Part shown: positions 17,578 to 27,729 of the stretch, one piece after another | Layout: each line of letters starts with the position of its first letter | Position numbering within the stretch: the first letter of the stretch is position 1 | Source of the DNA: an uncultured Bacilli bacterium | Lineage (GTDB): Bacteria; Bacillota_I; Bacilli_A; RF39; UBA660 | Length of the DNA: 63,614 bases | Direction of reading: 5' to 3' | NCBI GenBank assembly: GCA_947589105.1 | Contig: CANQBL010000005.1 | Location: forward strand, 1 to 63,614 | Translations under genes and position numbers: made by a program | The notes under the pieces: generated by a model | What the model was told of the DNA's origin: nothing | What the model saw: only the letters and a program-made list of their open reading frames with translations | The model's database searches: none

Positions 17578-17605
17578 TTGACAAATACTTAAAAATATAT
17601 AAAAT
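17578..17605 (+). promoter_or_regulatory. cassette promoter of the 11-repeat gene
   Basis: TTGACA at 17578-17583 and TAAAAT at 17600-17605, 16-base spacer. The whole 90-base spacer is identical to the one before the 6-repeat gene. Confidence 0.65.
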
Positions 17606-17634
17606 AAAAGTAATTTAAAAAGGAGAAAATTACT

Positions 17635-19131
17635 ATGAGACTAAAGATAAAAAGATTTGTTAATAAAATTGATTCTAAAACCGCTAGTGAAATATATAGA
17701 TTTACGCTTGATAATCAAACAAAATTAACATCAAAAGATATAAATGAATTAACCAAAGGAATAATACAAACTAACGATGCACACTATATTTATATTTTTG
17801 CAATAAATGTAGAAGGTTTAACGAAAGAGAATAAAGATGAATTAACCAAAGGAATAATTCAAACTAACGACGCAGAATATATTTATTGGTTTGCAAAAAA
17901 TGTAAAAGGCTTAACAAAAGAAAATAAAGATGAATTAACCAAAGGAATAATTCAAACTAACGATGCAAAATATATTTATTGGTTTGCAACAGATGTAGAA
18001 GGGTTAACAAAAGAAAATAAAGATGAATTAACCAAAGGAATAATACAAACTAACGACGCAGAATATATTTATTATTTTGCAAAAAATGTAAAAGGTTTAA
18101 CAAAAGAGAATAAAGATGAATTAACCAAAGGAATAATACAAACTAAAGATGCAAAATATATTTATGGTTTTGCATTAGATGTAGAAGGTTTAACAAAAGA
18201 GAATAAAGATGAATTAACCAAAGGAATAATTCAAACTGGCGATGTAGAATATATTTATTTGTTTGCAAAAAATGTAGAAAGTTTAACAAAAGAGAATAAG
18301 GATGAATTAACCAAAGAAATAATTCAAACTAACAATGCATACTATATTTATAATTTTGCAAAAAATGTAGAAGGTTTAACAAAAGAGAATAAGGATGAAT
18401 TAACCAAAGGAATAATTCAAACCAACAATGCAGAATATATTTATAATTTTGCAACAGTTGTAGAAGGTTTAACAAAAGAGAATAAAGATGAATTAACCAA
18501 AGGAATAATTCAAACTAAAGATACAAAGGTTATTTATAATTTTGCAGTAGATGTGGATGGTTTAACAAAAGAGAATAAAGATGAATTAACCAAAGGTATA
18601 ATACAAACTAACAATGTAGAATATATTTATTTGTTTGCAAAAAATGTAGAAGGTTTAACAAAAGAGAATAAGGATGAATTAACCAAAGAAATAATTCAAA
18701 CCAACAATATACGCTATATTTATAATTTTGCAACAGAGGTAGAAGGTTTAACGAAAGAGAATAAGGATGAGTTAACTAAGAAAATTTTAAATTCAGATGA
18801 TATTAAAATAATCAGAAACTATATTAATAAATGTTTTGAAAAAAATCTAATATCACAAACTACGTTAGAAAAAATGATATTAGAAATAAAAGATAAAAAT
18901 GTAATAGCGTTATATTTATTATTAAAAGGTGATATTAACTTAATAAATAAAATATTTGTAAATATAGACAATTTTTCTTCATATTGTAATGTTTTCAAGG
19001 ATAAAATTGGTTTAAATGAAGTTGATTTTATAAAAATAAAAGAATTAAAAAATATGAACGAATATACTTATGTTGATTCTAACATAGAAGATTATTTAAA
19101 AACAATTGATGATTCTAAAAAAAGTTTTTAA
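17635..19131 (+). CDS. 31-residue-repeat protein, 11 repeats
   Basis: A 498-residue member of the array with the same cap as the 6-repeat gene and eleven repeats (38-378). Its C-terminal domain is diverged from the other two, with NIDNFSSYC as in the frameshifted first copy. Positions 13/17/20 over the repeats read H-I-I, E-W-K, K-W-T, E-Y-K, K-G-L, E-L-K, Y-N-K, E-N-T, K-N-V, E-L-K, R-N-T. Repeat 1 equals repeat 1 of the 6-repeat gene. The sharing of 5' ends with one paralogue and parts of the 3' end with another indicates recombination. The closing hairpin (around 19119-19145) has a mismatch. No catalytic motif is visible; a binding role is inferred. Confidence 0.85.
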   Translation: MRLKIKRFVNKIDSKTASEIYRFTLDNQTKLTSKDINELTKGIIQTNDAHYIYIFAINVEGLTKENKDELTKGIIQTNDAEYIYWFAKNVKGLTKENKDELTKGIIQTNDAKYIYWFATDVEGLTKENKDELTKGIIQTNDAEYIYYFAKNVKGLTKENKDELTKGIIQTKDAKYIYGFALDVEGLTKENKDELTKGIIQTGDVEYIYLFAKNVESLTKENKDELTKEIIQTNNAYYIYNFAKNVEGLTKENKDELTKGIIQTNNAEYIYNFATVVEGLTKENKDELTKGIIQTKDTKVIYNFAVDVDGLTKENKDELTKGIIQTNNVEYIYLFAKNVEGLTKENKDELTKEIIQTNNIRYIYNFATEVEGLTKENKDELTKKILNSDDIKIIRNYINKCFEKNLISQTTLEKMILEIKDKNVIALYLLLKGDINLINKIFVNIDNFSSYCNVFKDKIGLNEVDFIKIKELKNMNEYTYVDSNIEDYLKTIDDSKKSF

Positions 19132-19248
19132 CAAAGACTTTTTTAATTTATATAAATTTTATTAATTTATTAATTTTTGTATGTCTTTTATATTTGACTT
19201 TTGTATAAAAAATATATAATATATAATTCGTAAAAAGAGGAGTTTATT

Positions 19249-20283
19249 ATGCTTGAAGTTTTTATTAAGAATAAATTTTTGAAAAAAATAGATAAAAAAG
19301 ACTCAAATGAAATCTTGGATTTTATTTTAAAGTATCAAGAATTTTTAACAAAAGATGACATTGACCTATTAATAGAAAGGGTAATATCATTAAATGATCC
19401 TAAATTAATTTATGAAGTTTCTTTAAAAATAAAAAATTTAAGTAATAAAAATAAAAATGATTTAATTAATGCTTTAATATTAACTAAAAATGATAAATTC
19501 ATATATTTATATGCTTGTAATATTAATTATTTAAGTAAAGATAATATTAAAAAATTATTAAATGAAATAATTGAAATCAATAATGTAAAGTATATATATT
19601 TATTTGCTTCTAATGTAAAAGGTTTAGAAAAAGAAGATATTAATTTATTATTAGATGCAGTAATTAAATCAAAGGATTCAGAGTACATTAAAAATTTTGC
19701 TTGTTACGTGCCAAATTTAACAAAAGAAAATATAGATAAATTAACTATAGGCATAATTCAAACTAAAGATGAAGTAAATATTTATTTGTTTGCAAAAGAA
19801 GTAAAAAATTTAACAAAAGAGAATATAGATCAATTAACTAAAGGTATAATTCTTACTAAAAGTGAAAGATATATATATTTATTTTCAAAAAATATTGAAA
19901 ATTTAACAAAAGAAAATAAACTTCAATTATTTGAAGCATTATTATCAATAGCAAAAATTCCTGTAATTATAAATTTCTTTAAATTTTGTGTAAGTGAAGA
20001 ATTAATTAATAGTAAAGAGTTTGAAGAAATTGTAATTTCTTCTAGAAATGTTACTGTAATAGCTATTTATTTATTTAAAACTAAAAATGAAATATTAATA
20101 AATAAAATATTTGAAAGTAAAGCAAATTTTATTTTATATTGTAATTTAAATAAAAAAGAAATGAAAATTGATAATAATGATTTACAACAATTTACAAGTG
20201 ATATTAAATTTAATTTTGTAGATGATAATATACAAGATTATATTAATAATAAACAAGATAAGATTAAAAAGAGTCATATTTAA
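19249..20283 (+). CDS. diverged member of the 31-residue-repeat family
   Basis: A 344-residue protein, with no near-identical DNA to the array but the same plan. It has an N-terminal cap ([19 protein letters not shown]), six recognisable 31-residue units of which the fifth and sixth still carry [16 protein letters not shown] and LTKGIILTK, and a C-terminal domain with [15 protein letters not shown] and NIQDYINN matching the paralogues' ends. Positions 13 and 17 again vary while the I-Y/L-F-A core is kept. AGAGGAG lies 8 bases before the ATG. It is probably the older copy; the three preceding genes arose by recent local amplification. A G-U containing hairpin with T-tract follows at 20266-20292. 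Confidence 0.8.
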   Translation: MLEVFIKNKFLKKIDKKDSNEILDFILKYQEFLTKDDIDLLIERVISLNDPKLIYEVSLKIKNLSNKNKNDLINALILTKNDKFIYLYACNINYLSKDNIKKLLNEIIEINNVKYIYLFASNVKGLEKEDINLLLDAVIKSKDSEYIKNFACYVPNLTKENIDKLTIGIIQTKDEVNIYLFAKEVKNLTKENIDQLTKGIILTKSERYIYLFSKNIENLTKENKLQLFEALLSIAKIPVIINFFKFCVSEELINSKEFEEIVISSRNVTVIAIYLFKTKNEILINKIFESKANFILYCNLNKKEMKIDNNDLQQFTSDIKFNFVDDNIQDYINNKQDKIKKSHI

Positions 20284-20292
20284 AGACTTTTT
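20266..20292 (+). terminator. terminator after the diverged repeat gene
   Basis: AAAGAGTC pairs with GACTTTTT (one G-U pair) around a short loop that includes the stop codon, and a run of eight T residues follows. Confidence 0.65.
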
Positions 20293-20327
20293 TTTCTTTG
20301 TTTGGTATAATATTTATAGGTGATTTT

Positions 20328-22121
20328 ATGAATAAGAAAGCCATAAGAAACTTTTGTATAATAGCACATATAGATCATGGTAAATCTACGATTGCAGATA
20401 GAATAATGGAAAAAACAGGTGCCGTAAGTAAAAGAGAGTTAAAAGATCAACTTTTAGATTCAATGGATTTAGAAAGGGAAAGAGGAATAACTATAAAATT
20501 AAATTCTGTTGAGTTGATTTATAAAAAAGATGGAAATGATTATATGCTTAATTTAATTGATACTCCAGGTCATGTTGATTTTTCTTATGAGGTATCACGT
20601 TCTTTAGCAGCTTGTGAGGGTGCTATATTAGTTGTTGATGCCGCACAGGGAATACAAGCACAAACACTTGCTAATTTATATTTGGCTTTAGAAAATAATT
20701 TAACTATTATTCCAGTAATTAATAAGATAGATTTACCTAATGCTGATATTAAAAGAGTTAAGGATGAAATTATTAATACTTTTGGTTTTAAAGAAGATGA
20801 GATTATTTTAACTAGTGCTAAAACAGGTACTGGAATAACACAGCTTTTAAATGAAATAGTAGATAAAATTCCATCACCAAATGGAAAGGATACTTCTAAA
20901 ACTCAAGCATTAATTTTTGATAGTGTGTACGAATCTTATCGTGGAGCCATTATTTGGATTAGGGTAGTTAATGGTAAAATAAGCATCGGGGATAAAATAA
21001 AAATGGTAAGTAATGGTTCAGTATACGAAGTAGTTGAACTAGGTAAGCATAATCCTCGGGAAATTAAAGTTAATACCTTATCAGCAGGAGAGGTAGGTTA
21101 TTTATGTGCATCTATTAAAAGTGTAAGTGATGTTATGGTTGGGGATACGATTACTACTTTAAAAGATAATGCAAGTATGCTTCCTGGTTATAAGCATATT
21201 AAGTCCATGGTTTTTTGCGGTCTTTATCCAATTGAGTCTAACAAATATAATGATCTTAAGGATGCTTTAGAAAAATTAAAATTAAATGATGCTTCTTTAT
21301 TTTTTGAACCTGAGGTATCAACGGCTTTAGGATTTGGTTTTAGGTGTGGTTTTTTAGGAATGCTTCATATGGAAGTTATTCAAGAAAGAATAGAAAGGGA
21401 ATTTAAAATTGAAATAATTGCAACGTCACCATCAGTTGTTTATGAAGTAATTAAGACAAATAATGAAAAAATAATGGTTGATAATCCAAATAAAATGCCT
21501 GATAGAACTATTATAAAGGAAATAAGAGAACCGTACATAAAAACCAATATATTTGTACCAAGTAATTTTATAGGTTCTGTTATGGAATTATGTCAAAATA
21601 AAAGAGGTAATTATATAAATATGGATTATATTAACTCAACCAGGGTTAATTTACATTATGAAATACCTTTATCAGAGGTGGTGTATGATTTTTTTGATAA
21701 ATTAAAGTCATATACTAAAGGTTATGCTTCATTTGATTATGAAGTAATTGGCTATAGAGCAAGTAATTTAGTTAAAATGGATATATTAATAAATAATGAG
21801 GTAGTAGATGCTTTATCAATAATAACGCATAAGGATTTTGCATATAAAAGGGGTAAGTCAATAGCAGAAAATTTAAGAAAACTTATTCCAAGACAACTTT
21901 TTGAAGTTCCTATACAGGCTGTAATAGGTGGTAAAGTAATTGCAAGATGTGATATAAAAGCAATGAGAAAAGATGTTTTATCTAAATGCTATGGAGGGGA
22001 CATATCAAGAAAAAGAAAACTTTTAGAAAAGCAAAAAGAGGGCAAAAAAAGGATGAAAATGGTAGGTAGTGTAGAAATTCCTCAAGAAGCGTTTTTATCA
22101 GTATTGAAAGTAGATGAATAG
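20328..22121 (+). CDS. lepA: elongation factor 4 (LepA) GTPase
   Basis: A ribosome-binding translational GTPase. The G domain shows AHIDHGKST (G1), RERGITIK (G2), DTPGHVDF (G3) and NKIDLP (G4). LepA-specific features are [26 protein letters not shown] and a C-terminal domain ending in [20 protein letters not shown]. Length 597, normal. ATG 20328 follows TAGGTGA; the in-frame ATG 30 bases upstream has no such site. A TATAAT at 20306-20311 may be its -10. In the ancestral order it follows spoIIP/yqxA and precedes hemW; here a small regulator lies between. Confidence 0.97.
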   Translation: MNKKAIRNFCIIAHIDHGKSTIADRIMEKTGAVSKRELKDQLLDSMDLERERGITIKLNSVELIYKKDGNDYMLNLIDTPGHVDFSYEVSRSLAACEGAILVVDAAQGIQAQTLANLYLALENNLTIIPVINKIDLPNADIKRVKDEIINTFGFKEDEIILTSAKTGTGITQLLNEIVDKIPSPNGKDTSKTQALIFDSVYESYRGAIIWIRVVNGKISIGDKIKMVSNGSVYEVVELGKHNPREIKVNTLSAGEVGYLCASIKSVSDVMVGDTITTLKDNASMLPGYKHIKSMVFCGLYPIESNKYNDLKDALEKLKLNDASLFFEPEVSTALGFGFRCGFLGMLHMEVIQERIEREFKIEIIATSPSVVYEVIKTNNEKIMVDNPNKMPDRTIIKEIREPYIKTNIFVPSNFIGSVMELCQNKRGNYINMDYINSTRVNLHYEIPLSEVVYDFFDKLKSYTKGYASFDYEVIGYRASNLVKMDILINNEVVDALSIITHKDFAYKRGKSIAENLRKLIPRQLFEVPIQAVIGGKVIARCDIKAMRKDVLSKCYGGDISRKRKLLEKQKEGKKRMKMVGSVEIPQEAFLSVLKVDE

Positions 22122-22130
22122 GAGTATATT

Positions 22131-22583
22131 ATGGAAAAACAAGAAATGACAATTGCAATATTAAAAAATATTGCACAAGAATATTTAAAAGGAGATATAT
22201 CGTTAGCTAATTTAGCAGCTAAATATAATTTATCTAAAACTACACTTATTAGGTATTTAAATGAAGAAAAAGAAATTAAACTTCCGAAAGATATTCAAGA
22301 TAAGGTAAATTTAATGAAAGCAAAAAGATGGAAAGAAAGTAAGTCAACTAATGGAAATAAGGGTAAGTTTTCATTAACAAAAGATGAAATTATAGATTTA
22401 GCAAAAAAATATATTATGGGTGAAGAATTGGACTTAAGAGATATTGCAGCTTTTAATGGTGTTGCACCTGCTACTATATATAATCTTTTTAATGAAGAAA
22501 ATCTTGGAGAAGAATTATATTTAAAAGTATTAGAAAAATATGAACTTAATCATCCGTTAAATGAAAGAAAGAAGCATAATTAG
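22131..22583 (+). CDS. protein with two SpoIIID-like helix-turn-helix units
   Basis: A 150-residue basic protein made of two similar halves. The first (about 8-65) reads ISLANLAAKYNLSKTTLIRYLN followed by an amphipathic KVNLMKAKRW segment, the layout of the sporulation regulator SpoIIID. The second (about 82-135) has LDLRDIAAFNGVAPATIYNLF. SpoIIID itself is about 90 residues with one such unit, so this is a tandem form. It lies 9 bases after lepA and abuts hemW. DNA binding is likely; a sporulation role is inferred. The alternative is a generic HTH regulator. Confidence 0.65.
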   Translation: MEKQEMTIAILKNIAQEYLKGDISLANLAAKYNLSKTTLIRYLNEEKEIKLPKDIQDKVNLMKAKRWKESKSTNGNKGKFSLTKDEIIDLAKKYIMGEELDLRDIAAFNGVAPATIYNLFNEENLGEELYLKVLEKYELNHPLNERKKHN

Positions 22584-22584
22584 T

Positions 22585-23688
22585 ATGATAAAAAGTTGCT
22601 ATATTCATATACCGTTTTGTAAAAATATATGCAATTATTGTGATTTTTGTAAAAATTATTATAATGAAAAAATTGTTTTATCATATCTTGATGCTTTAAA
22701 AAAAGAAATAAAAGAAAATTATAATAATGAATTATTGAATACTTTATATATAGGAGGAGGAACCCCTAGCTGTTTAAATTATAATGAGTTAGATAAATTA
22801 TTTGAAATAACTAAACTCTTTAATTTAAGTGATGATTATGAATTTACTTTTGAATGTAATTATGAGGATATAAATGAAATAATGCTTCGTAAGTTAAAGG
22901 AAAATAAGGTAAATAGGATAAGCATTGGTATTCAAACGTTTAATGAAAAATTTAAACAAATATTGGGAAGAGGTATTAATAAAAAAGACATGATTTCTAA
23001 AATTAATTTAGCTAAAAAGTATTTTAATAATATTAATATAGATCTTATGTATGCACTTCCTTTAGAAAGTTTAGAAGAATTAAAATGTGATGTTTTAGAT
23101 ATTATAAATATGAAAGTAAGTCATATTAGTACTTATTCTTTAATTGTTGAAAAAAACACAAAATTAGGTATTAAGAAAATTAAAGAAACAAATGATGATT
23201 TGCAAAGAAAAATGTATGATATGATTATTGATATTTTATCTAAAAATGGTTATCAACATTATGAAATAAGTAATTTTTCAAAAATAGGTTATGAATCAAA
23301 ACATAATCTTACGTATTGGAATAATTTAGAATATTATGGTTTTGGAGCAGGGGCTTCTGGTTTTGTATCTAATATTAGATATGATAATACAAAAAGTGTT
23401 TTTAAATATATAAATGGTGTTAATAAAATTTATGAAGAAAAAATAGATAAAATTACGAAGATTAAAGATGAAATTATGCTAGGATTTAGAAAAACAAAAG
23501 GAATTAATAAATCAGAATTTAAGGAAAAATATAATATTGAATTGTTACAGGCTTTTGATTTAAATAAAATGATTATGGATGGTTTGTTAAAAGATGATTC
23601 TTTAAACATTTATATTCCTGATAAGTACATGTTTGTGTCTAATGAAATAATTTTAAGGGCAATTTCTAACTGCAACTTGAATTTATGA
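22585..23688 (+). CDS. hemW: radical SAM protein HemW (heme chaperone; formerly HemN-like)
   Basis: A radical SAM enzyme family member. The cluster motif is YIHIPFCKNICNYCDFCK (C-x3-C-x2-C), followed by YIGGGTPSCL, RISIGIQTFNE and HYEISNFSK. Length 367, normal for HemW rather than the longer true HemN. It is placed between lepA and hrcA as in many Firmicutes. Start 22585 (MIKSCYIHIP) is chosen by homology of the N-terminus; ATG 22561 inside the previous gene is possible, and neither has a strong ribosome binding site, so coupling to the upstream gene is likely. Confidence 0.9.
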   Translation: MIKSCYIHIPFCKNICNYCDFCKNYYNEKIVLSYLDALKKEIKENYNNELLNTLYIGGGTPSCLNYNELDKLFEITKLFNLSDDYEFTFECNYEDINEIMLRKLKENKVNRISIGIQTFNEKFKQILGRGINKKDMISKINLAKKYFNNINIDLMYALPLESLEELKCDVLDIINMKVSHISTYSLIVEKNTKLGIKKIKETNDDLQRKMYDMIIDILSKNGYQHYEISNFSKIGYESKHNLTYWNNLEYYGFGAGASGFVSNIRYDNTKSVFKYINGVNKIYEEKIDKITKIKDEIMLGFRKTKGINKSEFKEKYNIELLQAFDLNKMIMDGLLKDDSLNIYIPDKYMFVSNEIILRAISNCNLNL

Positions 23689-23730
23689 TTAAAATAAGAT
23701 ATAATATTCTTAAGATATGGAGGTATGGTT

Positions 23731-24156
23731 ATGGATACTAATAATAATGAAGAATTAATTGAGGAATTAACAGATAGCGAAACTAGTAAAACTGAAGAGG
23801 ATGGTGTTTCAAAAGAAATAGTACCAGATAAAAAGATAGAAGATGAAATAGGAGTAGATGTTATTCAAAAACCAATAAACGCTGAAGAAAATATTTCTAA
23901 TTCTATAGTAGAAAATCCTGATGAGGTTACTGTAAAGGATGAAAATAGTATTCAAACTGAAAGTTCAGATTTATCTTTAAATAAAGAAAATAAAGATGGG
24001 GATAAAATAGAAAATAATGAAGAAAGTAGTATTGAAAAACAAAAAAAGAGTAAAGTGCCATTAATAATTTTTCTTTCTATTTTGCTAATTATTGATATTG
24101 CTGCATTAGTTATATACTTAATTGGAATTGAAAAAGTACTTGTATTTATTAAATAA
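23731..24156 (+). CDS. acidic protein with C-terminal membrane anchor
   Basis: A 141-residue protein. The first 108 residues are highly acidic, polar and without predicted structure, and the last 30 form one membrane helix (PLIIFLSILLIIDIAALVIY) with a short tail. No signal peptide, so it is probably tail-anchored with the acidic part in the cytoplasm. GGAGG lies 7 bases before ATG 23731; ATG 23725 is too close. A TATAAT just upstream (23700-23705) suggests its own promoter. Not recognised. Confidence 0.75.
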   Translation: MDTNNNEELIEELTDSETSKTEEDGVSKEIVPDKKIEDEIGVDVIQKPINAEENISNSIVENPDEVTVKDENSIQTESSDLSLNKENKDGDKIENNEESSIEKQKKSKVPLIIFLSILLIIDIAALVIYLIGIEKVLVFIK

Positions 24157-24210
24157 CTAAAAAATAAAAAGATTCTAAAATGAGTCTTTTTATATTTTTT
24201 TAATTATTTT

Positions 24211-24237
24211 TTAGCACTCATGTATTGACATTGCTAA
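24211..24237 (+). promoter_or_regulatory. degenerate CIRCE operator (HrcA site)
   Basis: TTAGCACTC, 9-base spacer, CATTGCTAA. The left half is a perfect CIRCE half-site; the right half matches 7 of 9 positions of GAGTGCTAA. It overlaps the -35 box of the hrcA promoter, which suits repression by HrcA. This is the only CIRCE-like site found in the window. Confidence 0.82.
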
Positions 24238-24253
24238 AATTGCATATTATAAT
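24225..24253 (+). promoter_or_regulatory. hrcA-grpE-dnaK promoter
   Basis: TTGACA at 24225-24230 and TATAAT at 24248-24253 with a 17-base spacer, a perfect consensus overlapped by the CIRCE site. Confidence 0.88.
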
Positions 24254-24286
24254 GATGTCAGACTACAAAAAAAGAAGGTGATGCGT

Positions 24287-25276
24287 TTGCTTAATGAAAG
24301 AAGAAAAAAACTTTTAAAGTTAATTGTTGAAGAGTACATTAAAACCGCAACCCCGGTTGGATCTTCTGGTTTGTGTGACGAACTTAATTGTTCTTCTGCA
24401 ACCATTAGAAACGAAATGTCTTTCTTGGAGGAGAATGGTTATTTAGAAAAAACTCATACATCTTCTGGTCGGGTTCCTAGTGAAATGGGATATAGATATT
24501 ATGTAGATAATTTGATGGAACCAAAAAAAATGACCGGAGAAGACGTATTAAAGCTTCAAAGAATTTTTGATAATAAAAGTCTTGTTTTATCAGACGTTAT
24601 TACTAGAAGTATGGAAATAATTTCTGAAATTACAAATTGTACCTCTCTTGTTTTAGGGGCTAATAGTGCGTTTAATAAACTAAAGCAAGTAGAAGCGGTA
24701 CCGTTTGAAAATAATAAAGTTTTAGCTATTGTTATAACTGATAAAGGACACGTTGAACATAAAGAACTTAACGTTGGGGATAACGTTTTACCTTCTGAAA
24801 TAAAAAAAGTAGTTGAGTTAATCAATAAGCTTCTCGTAGGTACTCCACTTGATGAGGTTAGTAGTAAGTTGGAATTTGAAATCAAACCAATAATAGGTAA
24901 TTATGTAAAATCTCACGAAACGTTATATCAAGCTTTTTATAACGCATTTAATGAGTTTTCTTATAAAAATCATATGCATATGTCAGGAAGGACTAAACTT
25001 CTTGATTATCAAGAATTTGATAGTGTATCTAAGGTAAAAGATTTACTAAATAAGTTTGATGATGAAAAGATGGTTAGAAAAATTGAGGCTGAAGATAATA
25101 ACATTAATGTCTATATTGGTCATGAAAATAATTTTGATGATGATGTATCTGTAATTAAAACAAAATATAATATTGCAGGTGAAGAAGGAACCATTGCAAT
25201 AGTGGGACCTAAGAGAATGGATTACGAAAGGGTTGTTGCTTTACTTGAATTTATTAAGCAAAACATAGAAAGGTAG
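24287..25276 (+). CDS. hrcA: heat-inducible transcription repressor HrcA
   Basis: Represses class I heat-shock genes by binding CIRCE. It has an N-terminal winged-helix domain (KLLKLIVEEYIKTATPVGSSGL, SSATIRNEM, SGRVPSEMGYRYYVD), a GAF-like central region, and a C-terminus with VIKTKYNIAGEEGTIAIVGPKRMDY. Length 329-332, slightly short. I prefer TTG 24287 (MLNERRKKLL) because the GGTGAT ribosome binding site is 4 bases upstream, as in other genes here; ATG 24281 or GTG 24278 would overlap that site. First gene of the heat-shock operon. Confidence 0.95.
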   Translation: MLNERRKKLLKLIVEEYIKTATPVGSSGLCDELNCSSATIRNEMSFLEENGYLEKTHTSSGRVPSEMGYRYYVDNLMEPKKMTGEDVLKLQRIFDNKSLVLSDVITRSMEIISEITNCTSLVLGANSAFNKLKQVEAVPFENNKVLAIVITDKGHVEHKELNVGDNVLPSEIKKVVELINKLLVGTPLDEVSSKLEFEIKPIIGNYVKSHETLYQAFYNAFNEFSYKNHMHMSGRTKLLDYQEFDSVSKVKDLLNKFDDEKMVRKIEAEDNNINVYIGHENNFDDDVSVIKTKYNIAGEEGTIAIVGPKRMDYERVVALLEFIKQNIER

Positions 25277-25280
25277 TAAT

Positions 25281-25820
25281 ATGAAAGAAGAAAAAAAAGA
25301 AGAAATTATTACTAACAAAGACAATAAAAAGGAAAAAAAAGAACAAAAAAATAAAGTAAAAGAAGAAAGTATTAAAATTACTAAAGAAGAAATTGAAGCG
25401 ATGAATAAAAAAATAACTGAGGCTGAAGAAAAAGTTTTAAGAACTAAAGCCGATCTTATTAATTATCGCAAAAGAAAAGATGAAGAGGTTCAAAGAATTT
25501 TAAAGTACTCAAATGAAGATTTGGTTTTGGAATTATTACCAATTTTGGATAATTTTGAAAGAGCTCTTAGTATTAATGAAGAAAGTAAACTAGCAGAAGG
25601 TATGAAAATGGTTTATACTCAACTTATTAGTGTTTTAAATAAATTTGAGGTTAAAGAAATAGAGAGCTTAAATAAAAAATTTAATCCAACTTATCATCAG
25701 GCGGTAATAACTGGACATGATGATAAATTTGAAGAGGATATAGTTTTAGAGGTAATGCAAAAAGGTTATCTTCTAAAAGATAAAGTTATAAGACCAGCTA
25801 TGGTTAAAGTTAATAAATAA
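25281..25820 (+). CDS. grpE: nucleotide exchange factor GrpE
   Basis: Co-chaperone releasing ADP from DnaK. The first 45 residues are a Lys/Glu-rich disordered leader. A long coiled coil follows (about 35-85), then the beta domain with NFNP-like KKFNPTYHQAVITG and the end motif GYLLKDKVIRPAMVKV. 179 residues, typical. It starts 4 bases after hrcA with GAAAGG overlapping the hrcA end. Confidence 0.95.
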   Translation: MKEEKKEEIITNKDNKKEKKEQKNKVKEESIKITKEEIEAMNKKITEAEEKVLRTKADLINYRKRKDEEVQRILKYSNEDLVLELLPILDNFERALSINEESKLAEGMKMVYTQLISVLNKFEVKEIESLNKKFNPTYHQAVITGHDDKFEEDIVLEVMQKGYLLKDKVIRPAMVKVNK

Positions 25821-25835
25821 GAAAGGAAATGATAA

Positions 25836-27662
<1,827 letters not shown>

Positions 27663-27680
27663 AAAGGAGTAAATAAGTAG

Positions 27681-27705
27681 TAAAGTTCTAGTTTATCTAG
27701 AACTT
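27681..27705 (+). other. perfect hairpin between dnaK and pepF without T-tract
   Basis: AAAGTTCTAG and CTAGAACTTT flank a 5-base loop, giving a 10-bp perfect stem, but no run of T follows, so it is not a classical terminator. It is preceded by an AAAAGGAG motif with no start codon at the right distance. It may be an mRNA stabilising or processing site at the end of the dnaK cistron. Confidence 0.6.
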
Positions 27706-27729
27706 TATGCTTAATTATAGGGAGAGTTC

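Larger units (their letters stand above)
15595..18777 (+). repeat. 93-bp tandem repeats in three adjacent genes (22 units)
   Basis: Units of 93 bases begin GAATTAACCAAAGGAATAAT and code for 31 residues. There are 5, 6 and 11 consecutive copies in the three genes starting at 15484, 16513 and 17635, separated by shared C-terminal-domain, spacer and N-terminal-cap sequence. The distance between starts is 1029 and then 1122 bases, a difference of exactly one unit. Units are in frame and protein coding, so they are not CRISPR or intergenic satellites. Confidence 0.9.

Noticed and set aside
15595-18777. CRISPR-like array
   Set aside because: The 93-bp units are in frame, code for a repeated protein segment inside long open frames, and have no unique spacers or cas genes nearby.
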